Assembly: GCF_024347055.1 (NCBI RefSeq)
Contig: NZ_AP024895.1
Span: forward strand, 1,364,001 to 1,428,000
DNA length: 64,000 nucleotides
Direction: 5' to 3'
DNA from: Vibrio porteresiae DSM 19223
GTDB taxonomy: Bacteria > Pseudomonadota > Gammaproteobacteria > Enterobacterales > Vibrionaceae
In this document: positions 25,925 to 35,632 of the stretch, one piece after another
Layout of the letters: the number at the start of each line of letters is the position of its first letter
Numbering within the stretch: position 1 is the first letter of the stretch
Translations under genes and position numbers: made by a program
Notes under the pieces: model-generated
Seen by the model: the letters and a program-made list of their open reading frames with translations, nothing else
Databases searched by the model: none
Told to the model about the DNA's origin: nothing

Positions 25925-28195
25925 ATGCTTAACAAAGAACTAGAATCGAGTTTAAATGGAGCGTTTGCTCGAGCTCGAGATAAAAGACATGAGTTTATGA
26001 CAGTCGAGCACCTCCTTTTGGCGTTGTTGGAAAACGACGCTGCGAAGGAAGCATTAGTCGCGTGTCAGGCAGATATCGATACTCTTCGACGTGAGCTTGA
26101 CACATTCATAGATCAAACCACTCCGTTAATTCCAGATAACGATGAAACCCGTGAAACTCAGCCAACCTTGAGTTTTCAACGTGTGTTGCAACGTGCCGTG
26201 TTCCATGTCCAATCCTCCGGTCGCAGTGAAGTCACAGGGGCCAATGTGCTCGTGGCCATTTTCAGCGAACAAGAGTCTCATGCTGCTTATCTTCTGAAGA
26301 AGAATGACATCAGCCGACTCGATATTGTCAATTACATCTCTCACGGTATTACCAAAGCGTCTAGCTCAAGTGATGACTCTTCATCCGATTCGTTTGGTAC
26401 CGAGAGTTCAGAAGAGGTGGGTTCTGATGAACGCCTAGAAAGTTTTGCTAGCAACCTAAACCATTTAGCAAAACAGGGGCAAATCGATCCACTGATTGGT
26501 CGTGACAAAGAGCTTGAACGTACTATTCAAGTGCTGTGTCGCCGTCGTAAAAATAACCCATTACTTGTCGGCGAAGCTGGGGTGGGTAAAACCGCCATTG
26601 CGGAAGGCCTTGCATGGCGTATCGTTGAAGGTACCGTTCCTGATGTGATTCAAAACAGCGTGATTTATTCGCTGGATATCGGTTCACTATTGGCCGGCAC
26701 TAAGTATCGTGGCGACTTTGAAAAACGCTTTAAATCGATTTTGAAGCAGCTTGAAAAAGAGAAAGACGCCATTCTCTTTATCGATGAAATCCACACCATC
26801 ATCGGTGCGGGTGCGGCGTCTGGCGGTCAAGTCGATGCAGCAAACCTGATTAAGCCTCTGCTAAGTAGCGGTAAGCTGCGTTGTATTGGCTCAACAACCT
26901 ATCAGGAATACAGCAACATTTTCGAGAAAGAGCGTGCTCTGGCTCGTCGTTTCCAAAAAATCGACGTTGTGGAACCATCACTTGATGATACCACCAAGAT
27001 TTTGATGGGTTTGAAACCGAAATACGAAGCGCACCACGATGTTCGTTATACCAACAAAGCGTTGCGTGCTGCGGTGGAATTGTCAGCTAAATACATCAAT
27101 GAACGTCACCTTCCTGACAAAGCGATTGATGTTATCGATGAAGCCGGCGCTCGCGTTCGCTTGATGCCAGTGAGCAAACGTAAGAAAACCGTTGGTGTGG
27201 CAGAAATCGAAGCTATGGTGGCTAAGATGGCGCGTATTCCTGAAAAATCTGTCTCTTCTTCCGATAAAGATATTCTTAAAAATCTCGATCGTAAGATGAA
27301 GATGTTGGTTTTCGGACAAGACAATGCCATCGAAGTACTGACTGAATCGATCAAGTTGACTCGTGCTGGATTAGGTTCAGACAATCGTCCAGTGGGTTCC
27401 TTCTTGTTTGCTGGCCCAACTGGGGTAGGTAAGACAGAAGTGACGGTGCAGTTGGCAAAACTGCTCGGGATTGAGCTACTGCGCTTTGATATGTCTGAAT
27501 ATGGCGAACGTCACTCCGTGAGCCGTTTGATTGGTGCGCCTCCAGGCTATGTTGGTTATGACCAAGGTGGTTTGCTCACCGATGCGGTGATTAAAAACCC
27601 GCATTCTGTAGTGCTGCTGGATGAAATTGAAAAAGCGCACCCAGATATCTTTAACTTGCTGTTGCAAGTGATGGATAACGGCACGCTAACGGACAATAAC
27701 GGTCGTAAAGCCGATTTTCGTAACGTCATTTTGGTGATGACCACCAACGCTGGCGTGGCAGAAACTGTGAAGAAATCGATTGGTCTTATCCAACAAGATC
27801 ACTCGCATGATGCTCTGTCGGAAATCAAGAAAGTGTTTACGCCAGAATTTAGAAACCGTTTGGACCACATTATTTGGTTCAATAGCTTGGATGAACGCGT
27901 CATCGCGCAAGTGGTGGATAAATTCATCGTTCAATTGCAAGTTCAATTGGATGCACGTGGTGTTTCTCTGGAAGTGTCTGAAGATGCAAGACATTGGCTT
28001 GCCATCAAAGGTTATGACAGAGAGATGGGGGCTCGCCCTATGGGCCGTGTGATTCAAGAGCAGCTCAAAAAACCGCTGGCCAACGAACTGTTGTTCGGTT
28101 CTTTAGTTGATGGCGGTACGGTGAAAGTGGAATTGGATGGCGATAAACTGAAATTTGAGTACTTAGGCTCTAAAGCGGAAGCTCAAGTCGAGTGA
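25925..28195 (+). CDS. clpA: ATP-dependent Clp protease ATP-binding subunit ClpA
   Basis: A 756-residue Hsp100 unfoldase, near E. coli ClpA (758). Domains: ClpS-binding N domain (1-145), Ser/acid-rich linker (146-168), AAA+ D1 with Walker A GEAGVGKT (about 216) and Walker B ILFIDEIHTI, and AAA+ D2 with Walker A GPTGVGKTEV (about 497), LLDEIEKAHPD, and a C-terminal D2-small domain. It forms a hexamer on ClpP and degrades N-degron and SsrA substrates. AGGAGG precedes the ATG. The clpP gene is not in the window. Confidence 0.97.
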   Translation: MLNKELESSLNGAFARARDKRHEFMTVEHLLLALLENDAAKEALVACQADIDTLRRELDTFIDQTTPLIPDNDETRETQPTLSFQRVLQRAVFHVQSSGRSEVTGANVLVAIFSEQESHAAYLLKKNDISRLDIVNYISHGITKASSSSDDSSSDSFGTESSEEVGSDERLESFASNLNHLAKQGQIDPLIGRDKELERTIQVLCRRRKNNPLLVGEAGVGKTAIAEGLAWRIVEGTVPDVIQNSVIYSLDIGSLLAGTKYRGDFEKRFKSILKQLEKEKDAILFIDEIHTIIGAGAASGGQVDAANLIKPLLSSGKLRCIGSTTYQEYSNIFEKERALARRFQKIDVVEPSLDDTTKILMGLKPKYEAHHDVRYTNKALRAAVELSAKYINERHLPDKAIDVIDEAGARVRLMPVSKRKKTVGVAEIEAMVAKMARIPEKSVSSSDKDILKNLDRKMKMLVFGQDNAIEVLTESIKLTRAGLGSDNRPVGSFLFAGPTGVGKTEVTVQLAKLLGIELLRFDMSEYGERHSVSRLIGAPPGYVGYDQGGLLTDAVIKNPHSVVLLDEIEKAHPDIFNLLLQVMDNGTLTDNNGRKADFRNVILVMTTNAGVAETVKKSIGLIQQDHSHDALSEIKKVFTPEFRNRLDHIIWFNSLDERVIAQVVDKFIVQLQVQLDARGVSLEVSEDARHWLAIKGYDREMGARPMGRVIQEQLKKPLANELLFGSLVDGGTVKVELDGDKLKFEYLGSKAEAQVE

Positions 28196-28220
28196 TAGGT
28201 TTGTCTCTCCTGAAAAAGTA

Positions 28221-28248
28221 AAAAAAGCGTGCAGTGGCACGCTTTTTC
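28221..28248 (+). terminator. Terminator of clpS-clpA
   Basis: AAAAAAGCGTGC-AGTG-GCACGCTTTTT, stem of about 11 bp with a T-run, 25 bases after the clpA stop. Confidence 0.88.
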
Positions 28249-28375
28249 TTTGCCTTGAGATTGTTATCCGGTTTTTAGTGAAAGGCTTAATAGTCTCAAA
28301 GGGAATCCCATTTTGAGAGTCTCTTTGAGGTTAACAATGATCTACCTAGAAACATCTACAGCAAAAAGCGTGCAT

Positions 28376-28400
28376 AAAAAACGGGACTCTCAAGTCCCGC
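28376..28400 (-). terminator. Terminator of infA
   Basis: On the minus strand GCGGGACT-TGAG-AGTCCCG followed by a T-run, 20 bases beyond the infA stop. The flanking sequence in the plus direction is not T-rich, so it is probably specific to infA. Confidence 0.8.
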
Positions 28401-28421
28401 TTAGTGGTTCGCAATCAGAGA

Positions 28422-28640
28422 TTAACGAGCACGGAAGACGATGCGTCCTTTAGTTAGATCGTATGGAGTTAACTCTACAGTTACTTTGTCGCCAGTCAGA
28501 ATACGGATGTAGTTTTTACGCATTTTGCCGGAGATATGAGCTGTAACCACGTGGCCATTTTCAAGCTCAACACGGAACATAGTATTAGGAAGAGTATCAA
28601 GGACAGTACCTTGCATCTCAATTACGTCTTCTTTAGCCAT
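28422..28640 (-). CDS. infA: Translation initiation factor IF-1
   Basis: A 72-residue S1-like OB-fold protein, essentially the canonical IF-1 (MAKEDVIEMQGTVLDTLPNT). It occupies the 30S A site during initiation. AGAGGA lies before the ATG. It sits downstream of bpt on the same strand with an 83-base gap that probably has its own promoter. Confidence 0.98.
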   Translation of the reverse strand: MAKEDVIEMQGTVLDTLPNTMFRVELENGHVVTAHISGKMRKNYIRILTGDKVTVELTPYDLTKGRIVFRAR

Positions 28641-28723
28641 TTAATCCTCTTTAGAAATTTGGCGATATTTTAGCGGCGGGAATTGTGCCCCTAAATGTTC
28701 AATAAGTAAAGTTGCCGCGTATT

Positions 28724-29425
28724 TTACCCTTGCCAACGCTGATTTACTAGCCTTTGATGCGCTTGAAAACGCACTTTGTAACTCATCGCGGGGCATTCAT
28801 CAATCTGGTAGCCAAGATATAACCACTGTTTTGAGTCTTTTTTACACAATTCAATCTGGTACAACACGCAGAGGGTACCAAGGGACAGGTCAATATCCGG
28901 GTCGAAAAACGTGTAAAACGCACTGGCGCTGGAGGGCAATATATCGGTCACGGCAATCGCGACCAAACGCTGCTGATAATAAACGTGTAGGTAGCGTGTG
29001 TCCAGCCAATCACACTTAGCAAATTTACTAAATTCATCACACTTTGGCGGATACATGGTGCCATTACGGTGACGGGCGTTGATATAGCGGGCGTAGAGGT
29101 CAAACCAACTCTCGTCCATCGTGCTTTTTATTTCCCAATGAAAATCGGCTTGTGCTTTGTTCAGTAGCCGTTTTTGGCTCTTACTTGGCAAACTGTCGGG
29201 GATAGCGACACGCAGCGCCTGACAGGCTTGGCAGTGATCACAGTGGGGTTTGTAAATGGTATCGCCACTACGACGAAAACCGTTGGCGAGTAGGACTTCG
29301 TAATTGCCCGAATCTTGCATTTGTGGATCGATGGCAACAGCGACCCTTTCCAGCTTATCAGCCAGATAACTGCACGGATGGTTATTGGTTAAGCCAATCC
29401 GAATCTGATGAATGTCTGAACTCAT
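28724..29425 (-). CDS. bpt: Aspartate/glutamate leucyltransferase Bpt
   Basis: A 233-residue arginyltransferase-fold (ATE) protein. The N-terminal cysteine region CDHCQACQALRVAIPD (about 60) is followed by the GNAT-like C-terminal half with YHVYY-type LHVYYQQRLVAIAVTD and LGYQIDECPAMSYK. Bacterial Bpt moves Leu from leucyl-tRNA to N-terminal Asp or Glu, creating a ClpS-recognised degron. It lies 15 bases after aat, so they are likely one operon. Confidence 0.93.
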   Translation of the reverse strand: MSSDIHQIRIGLTNNHPCSYLADKLERVAVAIDPQMQDSGNYEVLLANGFRRSGDTIYKPHCDHCQACQALRVAIPDSLPSKSQKRLLNKAQADFHWEIKSTMDESWFDLYARYINARHRNGTMYPPKCDEFSKFAKCDWLDTRYLHVYYQQRLVAIAVTDILPSSASAFYTFFDPDIDLSLGTLCVLYQIELCKKDSKQWLYLGYQIDECPAMSYKVRFQAHQRLVNQRWQG

Positions 29426-29440
29426 GGTTTCAACCTCAAC

Positions 29441-30160
29441 TTAGAGTACGTCGATGGGCATGGTTAACCATTGGCGTTGAAAACAGTGGTCACTGATGAC
29501 CTGCTTTTGTAAGGATAGCAATGTTTGCATAAATTGTTGTCTTGGTAGCTCCTGCGCGCCTAAGGATTGCGTGTGTGGATTCAAAACTTGGCAATCGATC
29601 ATCTCACCACCGCAGCGCCCGAAGTGGTCACAGAAATACCACAGGGCAATTTTCGAGGCGTTACTCTTGAGACTGAACATCGATTCACCACAAAAGAGCT
29701 GACCTAAATTGAGTCCATAAAGTCCGCCGATAAGCTCTTGGTGTTGCCATACTTCCACGGAATGACAAATCCCTGCCTTAGCAAGGGACTTATAGGCCGC
29801 TCGCATCTCTTCATGCAACCAAGTTTGCTCTGGTGGACGTGTTGATGCACACAAATCAATCACTTGGTCAGTCGCCATGTTTAGACTGATGTCATAATTT
29901 TGCTTTCTTTGAAATTTTTTAACACTTTTACTCGGTTTAAATGTCTTAGGATAGAAGACGGCTCGTGGCGATGGGCTCCACCATAAAATGGGCTCACCTT
30001 GTCCATACCAAGGAAAGATACCTGACTGATACGCTCTGATGATTCGCTTAGGGTTAAGATCACCACCAAAGGCCAATAGGCCATTGGGCTCCTCTAAGGC
30101 TTCGTAAGGTGAAGGGAAGAGAAAATTGTCAGGTGCCAATTCTGGCAGATAAATCGTCAT
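29441..30160 (-). CDS. aat: Leucyl/phenylalanyl-tRNA-protein transferase Aat
   Basis: A 239-residue transferase that adds Leu or Phe to N-terminal Arg or Lys. Motifs FPSPYEALEEPNGLLAFGGD (about 14), GIFPWYGQGEPILWWSPSPR (about 47) and LYGLNLGQLFCGESMF (about 145) are family hallmarks. Together with bpt, clpS and clpA it completes the N-degron branch inside 5 kb. Divergent from the glycine-zipper gene with only about 30 bases between starts, so the promoters must overlap or lie inside coding DNA. Confidence 0.96.
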   Translation of the reverse strand: MTIYLPELAPDNFLFPSPYEALEEPNGLLAFGGDLNPKRIIRAYQSGIFPWYGQGEPILWWSPSPRAVFYPKTFKPSKSVKKFQRKQNYDISLNMATDQVIDLCASTRPPEQTWLHEEMRAAYKSLAKAGICHSVEVWQHQELIGGLYGLNLGQLFCGESMFSLKSNASKIALWYFCDHFGRCGGEMIDCQVLNPHTQSLGAQELPRQQFMQTLLSLQKQVISDHCFQRQWLTMPIDVL

Positions 30161-30192
30161 AGCCTACCTATTGTCCATTAAGGAGACACAAG

Positions 30193-30663
30193 ATGAAAAA
30201 GTGGTTTTGGATCTTATTGATTTTTCCGATGTTTGCCAATGCAGCTTATCAAAGGAATCAGGCCAGACCCGTGAATCAGGTCGTATTTGGCTCGGTTGAA
30301 ACAGTTAGATACATTTCTCAGCATGACATTGGCCGCGCGCAGCAAACCAACGATGGATGGAAGACGTTACTTGGTGCCGTTGTTGGGGGCGTGATTGGAC
30401 ATCAGTTCGGTGGTGGTCATGGTCGCCAAGTAGCAACCGTTGCTGGCGCTGCTGCTGGCGCTGGGATTGCGCATGCTCAATCTCAAAGTGCAGATCCGAT
30501 TTATCGCGTCGAGTACAAGTTGGTCGAACTTTTAATCAAAACCGATGACGGTAAATTGGTGGATGTGATTCAAGATGTTGACCCTGATATGTTATTTGGT
30601 TCAGGGGATAAAGTCCGGATTCTCTATTTTGATGACGGTGTGCGCGTCGATAAAGAGATGTGA
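30193..30663 (+). CDS. Glycine-zipper (2TM) envelope protein, SlyB-like
   Basis: A 156-residue secreted protein. The N-terminal signal peptide (WFWILLIFPMFANA, cleavage near residue 18) lacks a lipobox Cys. A glycine zipper, LLGAVVGGVIGHQFGGGHG to AGAAAGAGIAHA (about 56-95), matches the 17-kDa surface-antigen/SlyB fold that packs as two helices in the outer membrane. A small beta domain follows. GGAGA precedes the ATG. The exact role is unknown; SlyB-type proteins stabilise the envelope under PhoPQ or divalent-cation stress. Confidence 0.85.
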   Translation: MKKWFWILLIFPMFANAAYQRNQARPVNQVVFGSVETVRYISQHDIGRAQQTNDGWKTLLGAVVGGVIGHQFGGGHGRQVATVAGAAAGAGIAHAQSQSADPIYRVEYKLVELLIKTDDGKLVDVIQDVDPDMLFGSGDKVRILYFDDGVRVDKEM

Positions 30664-30789
30664 GACAAAAATAAGCCGATTTTGCACTAGCACAGGGCGA
30701 CATTTTTGGTTAGTCTGCCACTACGAAGAATTTTCGTCGCCCAGCCTATGAGACAACCTAAAGTGGCGACGCAAGGATACACAATTTAG

Positions 30790-32070
30790 ATGGAAAGCCT
30801 TACGTTACAACCCGTTCAAAAAATTGAGGGAGAAGTGAATCTCCCTGGTTCAAAAAGTGTTTCAAATCGCGTTCTATTGCTAGCTGCCTTAGCAAAAGGA
30901 ACCACTCGACTGACCAACCTGCTCGATAGTGATGACATTCGCCATATGTTGAATGCGTTATCTAAACTGGGCGTCTCTTATCAACTTTCAGCGGATAAAA
31001 CGTGCTGTGAAGTGGAAGGATTAGGTCGTCCATTCAGTTCAACTGAGACACTGGAACTATTTTTAGGTAACGCAGGTACGGCAATGCGTCCATTGGCTGC
31101 GGCACTATGCCTAGGCCAAGGAGACTTCGTGCTCACTGGTGAGCCACGCATGAAAGAGCGTCCGATTGGCCATTTGGTCAATGCGCTGCGTGAAGCTGGT
31201 GCGAGCATTGACTATCTCGAGAACGAAAACTACCCACCACTGGCTATCAAAGGGACTGGCTTAAAAGCTGGCTCCGTATCGATTGATGGTTCTATCTCAA
31301 GCCAATTTTTGACGGCATTTTTGATGTCAGCTCCTCTGGCTGAGGGTGAAGTGACCATCAATATCGTGGGTGAGCTAGTTTCAAAGCCCTACATCGATAT
31401 TACGCTACAAATCATGAATCAGTTTGGCGTGACGGTTGAAAACCGCGATTACCAACAATTTGTGATTCCAGCAGGCCAAAGCTACGTTGCACCTGGAGAT
31501 TTTCTTGTTGAAGGCGATGCCTCTTCAGCTTCCTACTTCCTTGCTGCAGCAGCAGTCAAAGGTGGAGCAGTGAAAGTCACTGGTATTGGTAAAAACAGTA
31601 TCCAAGGTGACGTACAGTTTGCTCATGCCTTAGAGAAAATGGGTGCTGAGATCGAGTGGGGCGATGATTACGTGATCGCACGTCATGGCGAGCTTAATGG
31701 TATTGATATGGACTTTAATCATATCCCTGATGCAGCGATGACCATTGCCACTGCCGCCCTGTTTGCTAACGGTACGACATCGATTCGCAACGTTTATAAC
31801 TGGCGTGTAAAAGAGACGGACCGCTTAGCGGCGATGGCGACAGAACTGCGTAAAGTGGGGGCGGTTGTCGAAGAGGGTGAAGATTACATCACCATCACTC
31901 CGCCGGAGCATTTTGTCCACGCGGCTATCGATACTTATGATGATCACCGCATGGCGATGTGTTTTTCACTGGTCGCGTTAAGTGATGTCGGTGTGACCAT
32001 TAATGACCCTAAATGTACTTCAAAAACCTTCCCAGATTATTTTGAGAAGTTTGCTCATTTAGCGCATTAA
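30790..32070 (+). CDS. aroA: 3-phosphoshikimate 1-carboxyvinyltransferase (EPSP synthase)
   Basis: A 426-residue class I EPSP synthase, which joins shikimate-3-phosphate and PEP on the way to chorismate. LPGSKSVSNRVLLLAALA (about 18), LFLGNAGTAMRPLAAAL (about 90), GEPRMKERPIGHL (about 119) and YDDHRMAMCFSLVAL (about 383) are conserved. The NAGTAMRP form is the ordinary glyphosate-sensitive type. Monocistronic, with a bidirectional terminator after it. Confidence 0.97.
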   Translation: MESLTLQPVQKIEGEVNLPGSKSVSNRVLLLAALAKGTTRLTNLLDSDDIRHMLNALSKLGVSYQLSADKTCCEVEGLGRPFSSTETLELFLGNAGTAMRPLAAALCLGQGDFVLTGEPRMKERPIGHLVNALREAGASIDYLENENYPPLAIKGTGLKAGSVSIDGSISSQFLTAFLMSAPLAEGEVTINIVGELVSKPYIDITLQIMNQFGVTVENRDYQQFVIPAGQSYVAPGDFLVEGDASSASYFLAAAAVKGGAVKVTGIGKNSIQGDVQFAHALEKMGAEIEWGDDYVIARHGELNGIDMDFNHIPDAAMTIATAALFANGTTSIRNVYNWRVKETDRLAAMATELRKVGAVVEEGEDYITITPPEHFVHAAIDTYDDHRMAMCFSLVALSDVGVTINDPKCTSKTFPDYFEKFAHLAH

Positions 32071-32080
32071 AACCGATGAA

Positions 32081-32107
32081 ATAAAAGCCTCTACTGAGGC
32101 TTTTATT
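32081..32107. terminator. Bidirectional terminator between aroA and yciN
   Basis: AATAAAAGCCTC-TACT-GAGGCTTTTATT: symmetrical stem with A/T flanks on each side, touching the yciN stop codon. It can serve both convergent genes. Confidence 0.85.
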
Positions 32108-32354
32108 ATTTTTCTACCGTAAATTCCGGTGAAAGTTGGTGAGCAAGGTATTTGAACATATTAAACACGGCTGTGGTTTTCTCAGTCGGTAGACCTCTGT
32201 CGTCTAGAAAATAGTTCCCTTTGAATACCAGAATACCCTCTTTTTCTTCTACGCTGTCTGCACGCATACCATCAAGAAATGCTTCGTGGTCCATGATCAA
32301 TTGGTTTGCGATCATCAGTAAGTCGAACTCAGAAATACTTTTTTTCTCAGCCAT
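32106..32354 (-). CDS. yciN: YciN family protein (DUF2498)
   Basis: An 82-residue acidic protein matching YciN/DUF2498 (ISEFDLLMIANQLIMDHEAFLDGM). In E. coli and Vibrio it lies beside topA, as here, transcribed divergently. The function is unknown. GAGGAGT precedes the ATG. Confidence 0.88.
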   Translation of the reverse strand: MAEKKSISEFDLLMIANQLIMDHEAFLDGMRADSVEEKEGILVFKGNYFLDDRGLPTEKTTAVFNMFKYLAHQLSPEFTVEK

Positions 32355-32691
32355 TGCTTATACTCCTCTCATAATTTGCTGGTCAGTGTAACGAGCAGAA
32401 TAGGGATTGCAATGATCGAGCTCAGTAAATTTTCAGGAATAAAGCCGAGTAAAATTGTGATTTATTCCAAAAAACATTTCTTTCATCTCGCCTAATGCCA
32501 GGAGTGTCATTACTATGTGCCTATTTTCTCATTCGCTTAGCATGTCGTCGATTTGTCGAGCAAATAAGTCGCTTTTTAAAAAAACAAGTTGATCTTCTGG
32601 TTATCTACCTCGATAGTAAAAAAAGAAGCAATATTTAAGAACATCATGCGATAAACCATTCGCAAGTGGTTAAGGACATTTGAATCAAATT
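32355..32691. other. Divergent yciN/topA control region
   Basis: About 340 AT-rich bases with no supported coding sequence. In E. coli several supercoiling-sensitive promoters drive topA from such a region. I could not assign individual promoters with confidence. Confidence 0.4.
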
Positions 32692-35319
32692 ATGGGTAAA
32701 TCACTCGTTATCGTGGAGTCACCAGCCAAGGCCAAAACAATCAACAAATATCTTGGTAAAGACTTTATCGTAAAGTCTAGTGTCGGTCATGTCCGCGATC
32801 TGCCAACTGCTGGTCAAAGTAGCGCTGCCACAAAAAAGGCGACGCCACAGTCGACTAAAAATCTCAGTGCCGAGGAAAAAGCTCGCCTGAAAAAAGAAAA
32901 AGAACAATCTGCTCTAATTAAAAAGATGGGTATTGACCCATACAATGGTTGGGAAGCCAATTACCAGATTCTTCCTGGCAAAGAGAAGGTGGTTGCTGAA
33001 CTGAAAAAACTGGCGAAAGACGCAGACAGCGTTTATCTCGCAACCGACTTGGACCGCGAGGGAGAGGCTATCGCTTGGCACCTTCGTGAGATCATCGGTG
33101 GAGATGAAGAGCGATATAAACGTGTTGTGTTTAACGAGATCACCAAAAGTGCGATTCAACAGGCCTTTAAACAGCCTGGCGAACTGAACATGGCTGGCGT
33201 AAACGCTCAGCAAGCGCGCCGCTTTATGGACCGCGTGGTGGGCTTTATGGTTTCGCCACTGTTGTGGAAAAAAGTGGCACGTGGTTTGTCTGCAGGTCGT
33301 GTTCAATCAGTTGCTGTGAAGCTACTCGTTGAACGTGAGCGCGAAATCAAAGCCTTCGTACCTGAAGAGTTTTGGGACATCAACGCGGATACCAAAACTG
33401 CCGCGAAAGAAGATTTCCGTCTGCTGGTAGCGCAAAAAGAGGGCGCTGCGTTTAAACCTTCGAATGAACAAGAAGCCATGGCCGCGGTAGCGGTTTTGGA
33501 AAAAGCGCGTTACGAAGTGTGCAAACGTGAAGACCGCCCAACCAGCAGCAAACCTAGTGCGCCGTTTATCACGTCAACGCTCCAACAAGCGGCGAGTACC
33601 CGCTTAGGTTATGGCGTTAAGAAAACCATGATGTTAGCTCAGCGTCTTTATGAAGCAGGTTACATTACCTACATGCGTACTGACTCAACGAACTTGAGCC
33701 ATGAAGCGGTAGAGGCTGTGCGTAACTACATTCAAGACGAATTTGGTGCACGCTACTTGCCAAGTCAGCCAAACGTCTATGGTAGTAAAGAAAACGCCCA
33801 AGAGGCGCACGAAGCGATTCGCCCATCCAGTGTCGATGTCAAAGCAGAAGACCTTGAAGGAATGGATGCGGATGCGCATAAGCTGTATGCGTTGATTTGG
33901 AACCAATTTGTTTCTTGTCAGATGACTCCAGCAGAATACGACTCAACAACGGTAAGTGTGAAGGCTGCAGAGTACACCCTGAAAGCCAAAGGTCGCATTC
34001 TGAAGTTTGATGGTTGGACTCGTGTACAACGTCCACTGGGCAAAAACGAAGACCAAATTTTACCAGCGGTGAAAGTGGGGGACGAGCTATCTCTGACTGC
34101 ACTCGATCCAAAACAGCACTTCACTAAGCCGCCTGCGCGTTATACCGAAGCTGCACTCGTTAAGGAGCTGGAAAAACGTGGTATCGGCCGTCCATCTACT
34201 TACGCGTCAATCATCTCTACGATTCAAGATCGTGGCTATGTGAAAGTCGACCAACGTCGTTTCTACGCGGAAAAAATGGGCGAAATCGTGACGGATCGTC
34301 TCGATGAAAGCTTTGAAGATTTGATGAACTACGACTTTACTGCGCGCATGGAACAGAAACTGGACCAAATCGCAGAAGGTGAAACAAGTTGGAAAGGCGT
34401 TTTAGACGATTTCTTTAACGACTTTAGCCACAACCTAGAGCAAGCTGAGCAAGACGAAGAACAAGGTGGTATGAAACCAAACCACATGGTGATGACGGAT
34501 ATTCATTGTCCAACTTGTGATCGTCCAATGGTGATTCGTACTGCTTCGACGGGGGTGTTCTTAGGCTGTTCTGGTTATGCATTGCCACCAAAAGAGCGTT
34601 GTAAAACCACCATCAACCTTGGTGACGAACAGGGCATTGTCAACGTACTTGAAGAGGACGTTGAAACTGCTGCACTGCGCGCGAAGAAACGTTGCCCAAT
34701 TTGCGGCACAGCGATGGATGCATACCTGATTGACGACAAACGTAAACTGCACGTGTGTGGTAACAACCCGAACTGTGATGGGTACATCGTCGAACACGGT
34801 CAGTTCAAAGTAAAAGGTTATGAAGGTCCAGTCGTTGAGTGTGACAAATGTGGTTCAGATATGGAACTGCGTAATGGTCGCTTTGGTAAGTACATGGCTT
34901 GTACCAATGAGAGCTGTGGCAACACACGTAAGATTCTGAAAAACGGTGAAGTTGCGCCGCCAAAAGAAGATCCAGTGCATTTCCCTGAATTGCCTTGTGC
35001 GCAATCTGATGCGTATTTTGTATTGCGCGATGGTGCGTCAGGTCTGTTCTTTGCAGCAAGCAACTTCCCTAAATCGCGTGAGACTCGCGCACCGTTAGTC
35101 GAAGAGCTAGCACGCTTTAAGGATCGTTTGCCAGAAAAGTACCAATACCTAGCGGATGCACCAAGCCATGATCCAGATGGAGACGCTGCAGTCGTTCGTT
35201 TTAGCCGTAAATCGAAAGAGCATTACGTGCGTACCGAGCACGATGGTAAGCCAAGTGGTTGGACTGCGTTGTACATCGACGGTAAATGGGATATCACAGA
35301 TAAGCGTAAGAAAAAATAG
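32692..35319 (+). CDS. topA: DNA topoisomerase I
   Basis: An 875-residue type IA topoisomerase that relaxes negative supercoils. TOPRIM domain at the N-terminus (VIVESPAKAKTINKYLG; acidic TDLDREGEAIAWHL about 115), active-site Tyr in GYITYMRTDSTNLS (about 327), and a C-terminal tail with Cys4 zinc ribbons (CPTCDRPM, CPICGTAM, CDKCGSDM). I use the ATG at 32692 because the family begins MGKSLVIVESP; TTG at 32680 is possible since TAAGGA is only 3 bases before it. Divergent from yciN. Confidence 0.95.
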   Translation: MGKSLVIVESPAKAKTINKYLGKDFIVKSSVGHVRDLPTAGQSSAATKKATPQSTKNLSAEEKARLKKEKEQSALIKKMGIDPYNGWEANYQILPGKEKVVAELKKLAKDADSVYLATDLDREGEAIAWHLREIIGGDEERYKRVVFNEITKSAIQQAFKQPGELNMAGVNAQQARRFMDRVVGFMVSPLLWKKVARGLSAGRVQSVAVKLLVEREREIKAFVPEEFWDINADTKTAAKEDFRLLVAQKEGAAFKPSNEQEAMAAVAVLEKARYEVCKREDRPTSSKPSAPFITSTLQQAASTRLGYGVKKTMMLAQRLYEAGYITYMRTDSTNLSHEAVEAVRNYIQDEFGARYLPSQPNVYGSKENAQEAHEAIRPSSVDVKAEDLEGMDADAHKLYALIWNQFVSCQMTPAEYDSTTVSVKAAEYTLKAKGRILKFDGWTRVQRPLGKNEDQILPAVKVGDELSLTALDPKQHFTKPPARYTEAALVKELEKRGIGRPSTYASIISTIQDRGYVKVDQRRFYAEKMGEIVTDRLDESFEDLMNYDFTARMEQKLDQIAEGETSWKGVLDDFFNDFSHNLEQAEQDEEQGGMKPNHMVMTDIHCPTCDRPMVIRTASTGVFLGCSGYALPPKERCKTTINLGDEQGIVNVLEEDVETAALRAKKRCPICGTAMDAYLIDDKRKLHVCGNNPNCDGYIVEHGQFKVKGYEGPVVECDKCGSDMELRNGRFGKYMACTNESCGNTRKILKNGEVAPPKEDPVHFPELPCAQSDAYFVLRDGASGLFFAASNFPKSRETRAPLVEELARFKDRLPEKYQYLADAPSHDPDGDAAVVRFSRKSKEHYVRTEHDGKPSGWTALYIDGKWDITDKRKKK

Positions 35320-35337
35320 CGTTTTTCTGCTCAATAA

Positions 35338-35370
35338 ATAAAAGGCAGCCAATTGGCTGCCTTTTATTTT
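35338..35370 (+). terminator. Terminator of topA
   Basis: AAAAGGCAGCC-AATT-GGCTGCCTTTTATTTT: strong stem with a T-rich tail, about 20 bases after the topA stop. Confidence 0.9.
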
Positions 35371-35632
35371 GCTGGTGACCTCTCAAATTTGAATGGCATT
35401 CGTTAAACTTTTGTTAAATCAATGCGATTTTGTTCTCATTATTCAATATGTTGACTATGTTTTCTATAGTGCCGCAGTGTCGGTACGCTTAGTTTATGCA
35501 CGAGTAAGTGTCAAAGATAGTGACTAATATTCAGATGCTTAGCTGAGTAATCGCTTATTAGAGTGTGATCATTGCGTGACCTTAGAGGATGTAATGAATG
35601 GAGTAAAAGCTCTAACATGTTAAGAGAAAGAT
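35371..35632. other. Intergenic region upstream of glgC
   Basis: AT-rich sequence between the topA terminator and the doubtful small frame at 35633. It should contain the glgC promoter, but I see no recognisable operator, RNA or repeat. Confidence 0.35.
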
